A stretch of 64,000 nucleotides of DNA from Pseudonocardia terrae (GTDB lineage: Bacteria; Actinomycetota; Actinomycetes; Mycobacteriales; Pseudonocardiaceae), in the NCBI RefSeq assembly GCF_021343995.1, contig NZ_JAJTTE010000025.1, forward strand, positions 38,458 through 102,457. The letters run 5' to 3'. Numbering within the stretch: position 1 is the stretch's first letter; each line of letters begins with the position of its first letter. The position numbers were made by a program, and so were the translations under genes. Positions 58,545-64,000 of this stretch are shown in pieces. A model generated the notes under the pieces. The model was given only the letters and a program-made list of their open reading frames with translations, was not told where the DNA came from and made no database searches.

Positions 58545-58551
58545 CCGCCGC

Positions 58552-59433
58552 ATGCGGATCGCGTCGTTGCTGCCCGCGGCCACGGAGATCGTCGGGGCGT
58601 TGGGGTTGGGCGGGGCGCTCGTCGCCCGGACCTTCGAGTGCGGTCTCCCGCCCGGGGCGCCGGCGGACGTCCCGGTGGTGGTCGACACCGCGATCCCGCC
58701 GGGGCTGGAGCCGAAGGAGATCGACGCCTGGGTCGCCGACCGCGCCGCGGCCGGGCTGCCGCTGTACGAGCTCGACCGGGCCGCGCTCGCCGCGGCCCGC
58801 CCGGACCTGATCCTCACCCAGGACCTCTGCCGGGTCTGCGCGCTGCCCGCCGGCACGGTCGAGGAGGCGCTGGCGACCATCGGCACGGACGCGGCCGTGG
58901 TGTCCGTCGACCCCCACACGCTCGACGACGTGCTCGGGGCGATCCTCGCCGTCGGCCGGGCGGCCGACGCGGCGGAGGCCGGGGAACGCCTGGTCGGGGG
59001 CCTGCGGGAGCGGCTCGCGGCCGTGGCCGACGCCGTCGCCGGGCGGCCGGTCCCGCGGGTGCTGCTGCTGGAGTGGACGGACCCGCCGTACGTGGCCGGC
59101 CACTGGGTGCCCGATCTCGTCCGCCGGGCCGGCGGGGAGCCGCTCGCGGCGATCGCGGGCGGCCGGAGCGTGGCCGCGCCGTGGGCCGAGCTCGCGGCCC
59201 TGCGGCCCGACGTCGCCGTCGTCGCCCCGTGCGGGTTCGGGCTGGCCGAGGCCGAGCGCCGGGCCGGGGCGGTGGCGGAGCACCTGCCCGGGGTCCCGCT
59301 CGTCGCGATCGACTCGGCGGCGTACGTGGTGCAGGCCGGGCCCGGGCTGGTCGACGGCGTGGAGGCGCTGGCCTGGGCGTTGCACCCGGAGGTGGTGCCC
59401 GAGCCGCCGCCGGGCCGCATCAGCCGGCGCTGA
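58552..59433 (+). CDS. BtuF-like periplasmic-binding-fold protein without export signal
   Basis: 293 residues, class III substrate-binding (TroA/BtuF) fold: RIASLLPAATEIVGALGLGGALVARTFEC, DLILTQDLCRVCALP, a long connecting helix, LLLEWTDPPYVAGHWVPDLVRRAGGEPL, and APCGFGLAEAERRA. In BtuF the fold binds cobalamin. Here there is neither signal peptide nor lipobox and the fold starts at residue 2, so the protein should remain in the cytoplasm. No ABC permease or ATPase accompanies it. A cytoplasmic cofactor- or metabolite-binding role is inferred. Confidence 0.78.
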   Translation: MRIASLLPAATEIVGALGLGGALVARTFECGLPPGAPADVPVVVDTAIPPGLEPKEIDAWVADRAAAGLPLYELDRAALAAARPDLILTQDLCRVCALPAGTVEEALATIGTDAAVVSVDPHTLDDVLGAILAVGRAADAAEAGERLVGGLRERLAAVADAVAGRPVPRVLLLEWTDPPYVAGHWVPDLVRRAGGEPLAAIAGGRSVAAPWAELAALRPDVAVVAPCGFGLAEAERRAGAVAEHLPGVPLVAIDSAAYVVQAGPGLVDGVEALAWALHPEVVPEPPPGRISRR

Positions 59434-59515
59434 CGCCGGTGAATCGGGCGAAGCGGACAGCTCGCCGTGCGTGTCCGCCGGGGTGCCCCGACCATGCCGG
59501 GGGAGGTGAGGGTCG

Positions 59516-60880
59516 ATGACGACCTCGGCGGGCACATCCGTGGCGGCGATCCACGCCCGGCTCGACCGGCTGCCGGTGACCCGGCGGCACCGGTTCGTGC
59601 TGGTGGCGGTCGGGATCGGGATCTTCTTCGATCTCTACGAGGTGTTCCTCGCGGGCACGCTCGCCACCGTCCTGGGCAAGGAGTTCGGCGTCACCGGCAC
59701 CGCGCAGAAGCTGGTGCTCGCCTCGGTGTTCGTGGGCGCGTTCGTCGGCGCGATCACGTTGACCCGGCTGGCCGACCGCGTGGGCCGCCGGCGGGCCTTC
59801 TTCCTCACCCTCGGCATCTACTCGCTGTTCTCGGTGCTGGGCGCCTTCAGCCCGAACGTGGAGATGCTGATCGTGTGCCGGTTCCTCGCGGGCATCGGGA
59901 TCGGCGCCGAGCTGCCGCTCTGCGACGCCTATCTCTCCGACCTGCTGCCCGCGCGCGTCCGGGGCCGGATGATCGCCTGGGCGTACACCGTCGGGTTCTG
60001 CGGCGTCCCGATCGCGGGCCTGCTGGCCCGGGTGATCGCCCCGCACAGCTTCCTCGGGCTCGAGGGCTGGCGGTGGATGTTCGTGATCGGCGGGCTCGGC
60101 GCGCTGCTGTGCTGGCTGATGCGCCGCGGGCTGCCCGAGTCGCCGCGCTGGCTCGCGTCGGTCGGTCGCAACGAGGAGGCCGACGCCGCCGTCCGTACCT
60201 TCGAGGACGCGGCTCGCGCCGAGCACGGCACGCTCGACGAGCCGGAGCCCGCACCGGAGGCGGCCGCGGCGAAGCGCGAGCCGATCCGGACGCTGTTCCG
60301 CAGGCCCTGGCGGCGCCGCACGGCGATGCTGTGGATCTTCCAGCTGTTCCAGACCTTCGGCTACTACGGCTTCGGCACGCTCGTCCCGCTGGTGTTGGCG
60401 GCGAAGGGCTACGACATCGTCCAGGGGCTGACCTTCACCGCGCTGAGCTTCCTCGGTTACCCGATCGGCTCGGCGCTGTCGATCCCGCTGATGGAGCGGG
60501 TGCAGCGCAAGACGCTGATCGTCGGCGCCGCGCTCGCGATGCTGGTCCTCGGGCTCGGCTTCGGGTACGCCGGGAACCCGGTGCTGATCGTGGTGCTCGG
60601 GTTCGCCTACACCGTGGTCAGCAACCTGTTCTCCAACGGCTTCCACGTGTACTCGGGCGAGCTCTACCCGACGACGCTGCGCGCCACCGGCGCCGGCAGT
60701 GCCTACTCGCTGTCCCGTCTGGCCACCGCCGTGATGCCGTTCGTGCTGGTCCCGCTGCTGAACTCGGCGGGCCCGACGGCCGTGTTCGTCGCGATCGCGA
60801 TCGCGATGGTGATCGTGGCCGTCGACGTCGCCGTGCTCGGGCCGCGCACGACGGGCCGCAGCCTGGCGGAGCTCACCTAG
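59516..60880 (+). CDS. MFS transporter, metabolite:H+ symporter family
   Basis: 454 residues, twelve membrane helices with a central cytoplasmic loop (about 215-255, acidic and alanine-rich). FFDLYEVFLAGTLATVL in helix 1, the RLADRVGRRRAFFLTLGIYSLFS loop-2/3 motif and the RFLAGIGIGAELPLCDAYLSDLLPARVRGR motif in helix 4 identify the sugar/organic-acid porter group. The substrate is unknown. ATG 59516 follows GGGAGGTGAGG. It converges with the AbrB-like gene with one base between stops. Confidence 0.88.
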   Translation: MTTSAGTSVAAIHARLDRLPVTRRHRFVLVAVGIGIFFDLYEVFLAGTLATVLGKEFGVTGTAQKLVLASVFVGAFVGAITLTRLADRVGRRRAFFLTLGIYSLFSVLGAFSPNVEMLIVCRFLAGIGIGAELPLCDAYLSDLLPARVRGRMIAWAYTVGFCGVPIAGLLARVIAPHSFLGLEGWRWMFVIGGLGALLCWLMRRGLPESPRWLASVGRNEEADAAVRTFEDAARAEHGTLDEPEPAPEAAAAKREPIRTLFRRPWRRRTAMLWIFQLFQTFGYYGFGTLVPLVLAAKGYDIVQGLTFTALSFLGYPIGSALSIPLMERVQRKTLIVGAALAMLVLGLGFGYAGNPVLIVVLGFAYTVVSNLFSNGFHVYSGELYPTTLRATGAGSAYSLSRLATAVMPFVLVPLLNSAGPTAVFVAIAIAMVIVAVDVAVLGPRTTGRSLAELT

Positions 60881-60881
60881 C

Positions 60882-61973
60882 CTAGGAGCCGCTCCAGTGC
60901 CGGCCCGCGAGCCGGGCGAGGAACGGGGCGACGAGGAGCATGAGGATCACCCGCAGGACCTGTACGGCCACCACGAACGTCACGTCGCCGCCGGACGAGA
61001 TCGCCGTCGCCAGCACGGCGTAGATGCCGCCGGGCGTGGTGGCCAGGTACCCGTCGAGCGGGGTCGCACCCGTCGTGGCGGACAGGACGAGCCCGAGCCC
61101 CGCGCAGGCCGCGACGATCACGAGGATCAGCACCGTGGCCAACGGGAGCACCCGCAGCACCGTCCGCAGCGCGGGCCGGGTGAACCGCATCCCGGCCTGC
61201 CAGCCGATCACGGCGTAGGCGACGTCGACGAGCAGCGCGGGCGGCGAGGCGGCGAACGTCAGCCCGGAGAGGCTGAGCGCCAGCGCGATCACCATCGGGC
61301 CCAGCAGGGCGCCCGCGGGCACGTGCAGCCGGTTCGCGATCGGGACCCCGACGAGTGCGCACACCGCGACCAGCGCCACCCCGAGGTACCAGGGACCGGA
61401 GGTGGAGCCCGTGCCGCTCCCGACCCCGACGTGCCCGGCCCCGAACACCGCCGCCGCCACGATCGGCATGCTCGCCGTGACCATCCCCACCCGCAGGTAC
61501 TGGATCACCGACACGACCCGCTCGTCGCCGCCCAGCTCGCGGGTGATCGCCACCAGGCCCGAGGCGCCGCCCGCGGTCAGCGCGAGCGTCCCGGTCAGCG
61601 GCGAGATCCCGCGCTGGACGCCCAGCAGCAGGCCGGCGGCCATGCTCACCACCAGCGTCCCGAGGCTGACCAGCAGGACCGGCAGCCAGCCGGCGGCCAC
61701 CGCGGAGAGCGTGTCCGGGCGGGCCAGGACGCCGATGACCACGGCGATCACCGCCTGCGCCGCCGACGTGGCGGGGCGGGCCATGCGGGCCGGCCCGATC
61801 CCGATCAACGCGAGGACGGTGGCCACGGCGAGGCCGGCGAAGAGGGCGGGGGAGGGGACGCCGACGGCCTGCAGCACCACCGTCAGGACGACCGTGAGGG
61901 CGACCAGCAATGCCCACCGGCCCCACGGGAAGGTCCGGGCCCAGCGGGCGACCCCGGTCCGCTCCTCCGTCAC
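60882..61973 (-). CDS. AbrB-family membrane protein (AbrB duplication)
   Basis: 363 residues in two similar halves, each with four or five membrane helices. SPLTGTLALTAGGASGLVAITRELGGDERVVSVIQYLRV in the first half and DGYLATTPGGIYAVLATAISSGGDVTFVVAVQVLRVILMLLVAPFLARL in the second are the repeated AbrB-duplication signatures. Despite the historical name these are membrane proteins, not the DNA-binding AbrB of Bacillus, and probably act in transport. The GTG start has CAGGGT on the minus strand 6 bases upstream (61985-61980). It diverges from the acyl-CoA synthetase gene. Confidence 0.86.
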   Translation of the reverse strand: MTEERTGVARWARTFPWGRWALLVALTVVLTVVLQAVGVPSPALFAGLAVATVLALIGIGPARMARPATSAAQAVIAVVIGVLARPDTLSAVAAGWLPVLLVSLGTLVVSMAAGLLLGVQRGISPLTGTLALTAGGASGLVAITRELGGDERVVSVIQYLRVGMVTASMPIVAAAVFGAGHVGVGSGTGSTSGPWYLGVALVAVCALVGVPIANRLHVPAGALLGPMVIALALSLSGLTFAASPPALLVDVAYAVIGWQAGMRFTRPALRTVLRVLPLATVLILVIVAACAGLGLVLSATTGATPLDGYLATTPGGIYAVLATAISSGGDVTFVVAVQVLRVILMLLVAPFLARLAGRHWSGS

Positions 61974-62041
61974 CCCCCGACCCTGTCACGGCGAAACGAG
62001 CCGTCGCGCGACCGGGGAGGCGAGTGGCAGAGTGATCTCCG
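61974..62041. promoter_or_regulatory. Divergent leaderless promoter pair
   Basis: On the minus strand CAGGGT (61985-61980) lies 6 bases before GTG 61973. On the plus strand CAGAGT (62028-62033) lies 8 bases before ATG 62042. No ribosome sites are present. Confidence 0.4.
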
Positions 62042-63796
62042 ATGCATGCCACGGACAGTGAGGACCAGGCAGTGCCGGTCGAGCAGACGGTGGAACCGGG
62101 CATCCCCGCGGACGACACCCCGCTCGGGCGGGAGCTCTCCCGGATGACCGCACCCGGCGCGGAGTACGCCCTCCGGGAGGAGGACGTCGGCGGCGTCCCG
62201 ATGCGTGTCTACGTGCGCGGCCCGCACACGCTCGCCGAGATGATCGCGGACACCGCCGCCTTCGGCGACCGCCCCTACTGGGTCTACGCCGACGAGCACC
62301 TCGACTACGCCACCCATCTGCGCCTGGTGCACGGCCTGGCGGCGGCCCTGCTCGGCGAGTACGGCCTCGAGCCCGGCGACCGCGTGGCCATCGCCATGCG
62401 CAACTACCCCGAGTGGGGCGTCGTGTTCTGGGCGGCGCAGCTCGCCGGGCTCGTCGCCGTGCCGCTCAACGCCTGGTGGACCGGCCCGGAGCTGGTGTGG
62501 GCGGTCGGCGACGCCGGCGCCCGGATCGTCGTCGCCGACGGCGAGCGGGCGGCTCTGCTGGCCGGGCACGGCGGGATCGGGAGCGACGTGCCGCTCGTGC
62601 GGGTGCGCGGCGAGGGCCCGTTCCCGGGGCGCGAGTGGGCGGACCTGGTGGCCTCGCTGGACCGGGACGCCGGCCCGCCGCCGGTGACGGTCCGGCCCGA
62701 CGACCCGTCCACGATCCTCTACACCTCGGGCACCACCGGGCGACCCAAGGGCGCGGTCCACACCCACCGCAACCACGTCACCAACGCGCTGAACGTGCTG
62801 CTCACCGCACGGGCCAACGCGGCCGCGTCGCCGGCGTCGCCGAGGTCGGGCCGACCCGCGCCGCCGCAGACCGGGACCCTGCTGACCTACCCGCTCTTCC
62901 ACATCGCCGGGCTCAACGGCCTGTACGGGCAGGTGATCATCGGCGGCAAGATCGCGACGATGTACCGCTGGGACCGCGAGGAGGCGCGGCGCCTGGTGCG
63001 CGAGGAGCGGCTGACCGGCGGGGCCGGCGTCCCCACCACGATGCGCGAGCTCGCCGAGATCGCCATCGCGCACCCGGACGAGCTGTCCTCGGTGTCGCGC
63101 ATCGGGATGGGCGGGGCGCCGATCCCCGGCGAGCTGGTCCAGCGCATCGCCACCGAGCTCGGCCCGTTGTCCGCCAACGGGTACGGGCTCACCGAGACGA
63201 CCTCGGCCGTCTGCGCCAACATCGGGGCGGACTACGTGGCGCACCCGGACAGCGTCGGCCGGCCGGCGCCCGGCGCCGACGTGCGGATCGTCCACCCGGA
63301 GACGCTCGCCGAGGTGCCGGAGGGCGAGATCGGCGAGCTGTGGTTCCGCGGGCCGAACATCGTGGGCGGGTACTGGCGCAACCCCGAGGCGACCGCGGCG
63401 GCGTTCGTCGACGGCTGGTTCCGCACCGGCGACCTCGGGTTCGTGCGCGCGGGCTGGGTGTACGTCGTCGACCGGCTCAAGGACGTCGTGCTGCGCGGCG
63501 GCGAGAACGTCTACAGCGCGCAGGTCGAGGCGGCCCTGCACGAGGTGCCGTGGGTCGACGAGGTCGCGATCTTCGGGGTGCCGCACCCGACCCTGGGGGA
63601 GGAGGTGGCCGCCGCCGTCCGCACGACCCCCGGGTCCCCGCACGACGACGCCGCCGCGGAGGCCCTCCGCGCCCACGTGACCGCCCGGGTGGCGGGCTTC
63701 GCCGCACCGGCCCACGTGTTCTGGTGGACCGAACCGCTGCCCCGCACCGCCACCGGCAAGCTGCTCAAGCGGGAGCTGCGGGACCGCTCGGGCTAG
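62042..63796 (+). CDS. Acyl-CoA synthetase / AMP-forming ligase (FadD-like)
   Basis: 584 residues, ANL superfamily. The AMP-binding P-loop is ILYTSGTTGRPKGAVHTHRNH. SANGYGLTETTSA is the A5 motif, GWFRTGDLGFVRAGWVYVVDRLKDVVLRGGENVYSAQVEAAL covers A7-A8, and the C-terminal catalytic lysine is in PRTATGKLLKREL. It activates a carboxylic acid, probably a fatty or aromatic acid, as an acyl-AMP and then acyl-CoA. A small insert (about 260-280) rich in A, S and P sits after the P-loop. ATG 62042 follows CAGAGT. Confidence 0.92.
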   Translation: MHATDSEDQAVPVEQTVEPGIPADDTPLGRELSRMTAPGAEYALREEDVGGVPMRVYVRGPHTLAEMIADTAAFGDRPYWVYADEHLDYATHLRLVHGLAAALLGEYGLEPGDRVAIAMRNYPEWGVVFWAAQLAGLVAVPLNAWWTGPELVWAVGDAGARIVVADGERAALLAGHGGIGSDVPLVRVRGEGPFPGREWADLVASLDRDAGPPPVTVRPDDPSTILYTSGTTGRPKGAVHTHRNHVTNALNVLLTARANAAASPASPRSGRPAPPQTGTLLTYPLFHIAGLNGLYGQVIIGGKIATMYRWDREEARRLVREERLTGGAGVPTTMRELAEIAIAHPDELSSVSRIGMGGAPIPGELVQRIATELGPLSANGYGLTETTSAVCANIGADYVAHPDSVGRPAPGADVRIVHPETLAEVPEGEIGELWFRGPNIVGGYWRNPEATAAAFVDGWFRTGDLGFVRAGWVYVVDRLKDVVLRGGENVYSAQVEAALHEVPWVDEVAIFGVPHPTLGEEVAAAVRTTPGSPHDDAAAEALRAHVTARVAGFAAPAHVFWWTEPLPRTATGKLLKRELRDRSG

Positions 63797-64000
63797 TCCG
63801 GCGGATCCTTCTGCCGCGGTCTCGGCGCCGGACGCTCCCTCGGGGAACGTTCGGCTGCCGGCGCCCGAGCCGTGATCACGGATCGTGGACCGAGGGGGTC
63901 GATTTCCGACCGTCTGCCTCCACGGTCGATGATCATGGCTCGGCGGACCGCCGTCCCCGGCCTCGGGACGTCGGGCATCAGCCCGACCTCAGTCCCCCAG
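63797..64000. other. Intergenic end of the window with dyads
   Basis: 204 bases; a minus-strand frame through it has no start or family support. CCGTGATCACGG (63870-63881) is a perfect palindrome. TGATCACGGATCGTGG (63873-63888) matches the reverse complement of CCACGGTCGATGATCA (63920-63935) at about 13 of 16 positions, so a long imperfect hairpin is possible. Confidence 0.5.

Noticed and set aside
58377..58551. Cobalamin riboswitch before the BtuF-like gene
   Set aside because: No B12-box-like element was seen, and the -10 box lies 7 bases before the start codon, leaving no leader.
60882..61973. DNA-binding AbrB regulator
   Set aside because: The protein is hydrophobic throughout with two membrane halves; the AbrB name here is historical and not the Bacillus transition-state regulator.
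63793..63978. 61-residue minus-strand ORF at the window end
   Set aside because: No ribosome site or family; the interval contains inverted repeats and looks non-coding.

Overview
The window is chromosomal DNA of a very GC-rich actinomycete. Three-codon-position GC bias, frequent GTG and TTG starts, ATGA/GTGA gene overlaps, a mycobacterial/streptomycete-type aro-efp-nusB order, polyphosphate glucokinase and a hopanoid operon all fit Actinobacteria. Pseudonocardiales (for example Pseudonocardia) is my best guess, inferred from protein flavour and gene order only. No rRNA, tRNA, transposase, phage gene or CRISPR was seen. Layout. 1-4 kb: the end of a dimethylargininase-type hydrolase, ornithine aminotransferase, a secreted DNRLRE protein and a TetR regulator. 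4-19 kb: core chromosome, with a SigD/ShbA-type sigma factor, alaS-ruvX-mltG, a prepilin peptidase, aroC-aroK-aroB-aroQ, a metallo-beta-lactamase-fold hydrolase, an aminopeptidase P-like enzyme, efp and nusB. The usual aroE is absent and its place is taken by a spermidine-synthase-like gene. 19-21 kb: a short-chain dehydrogenase bracketed by two arrays of a 22-base palindromic repeat with a 41-42-base period, then a DMT transporter. 21-24.5 kb: two divergent lipid glycosyltransferases, one fused to a wax-ester-synthase/DGAT-type acyltransferase. 24.5-34.5 kb: a tightly coupled minus-strand hopanoid operon (hpnC-hpnD-hpnE-polyprenyl synthase-shc-micro-ORF-hpnG::ispH fusion-hpnH-membrane protein), divergent from a PucR/CdaR-type regulator. 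35-44 kb: a Rv1733c-like membrane protein, galT-galK-ychJ, a GNAT enzyme, a ROK regulator, nhaA, a ketopantoate-reductase remnant and a CynX-type MFS transporter. 44-48.5 kb: a giant LuxR (LAL) regulator, an ECF-like sigma factor and a small CxxC protein. 48.7-53.5 kb: a YhaO/YhaN (SbcD/SbcC-like) DNA-end nuclease pair. 53.5-58.4 kb: sugar metabolism (aldose epimerase, mannitol dehydrogenase, polyphosphate glucokinase, phosphoglucomutase). 58.5-63.8 kb: a BtuF-like binding protein, an MFS transporter, an AbrB-family membrane protein and an acyl-CoA synthetase. How the genes work together. HpnC/D/E make squalene from farnesyl diphosphate, which the operon's own polyprenyl synthase may supply from isoprenoid units produced through IspH. 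Shc cyclises squalene to hopene. HpnH adds adenosine and the HpnG-like half of the fusion removes adenine, giving the ribosyl-hopane precursor of bacteriohopanepolyols. The neighbouring glycosyltransferases and the fused acyltransferase could decorate hopanoids or make separate acyl-glycolipids; this link is inference from position. The strongest unexplained features are the 41-base-period palindrome arrays, the glycosyltransferase-acyltransferase fusion, the HpnG-IspH fusion, a 10-base palindrome that supplies both -10 boxes of a divergent leaderless gene pair, and three tiny ORFs that overlap the start of the next gene. Around fifteen genes carry a -10-like hexamer 6-8 bases before the start codon, mostly without a Shine-Dalgarno sequence, which suggests extensive leaderless transcription.
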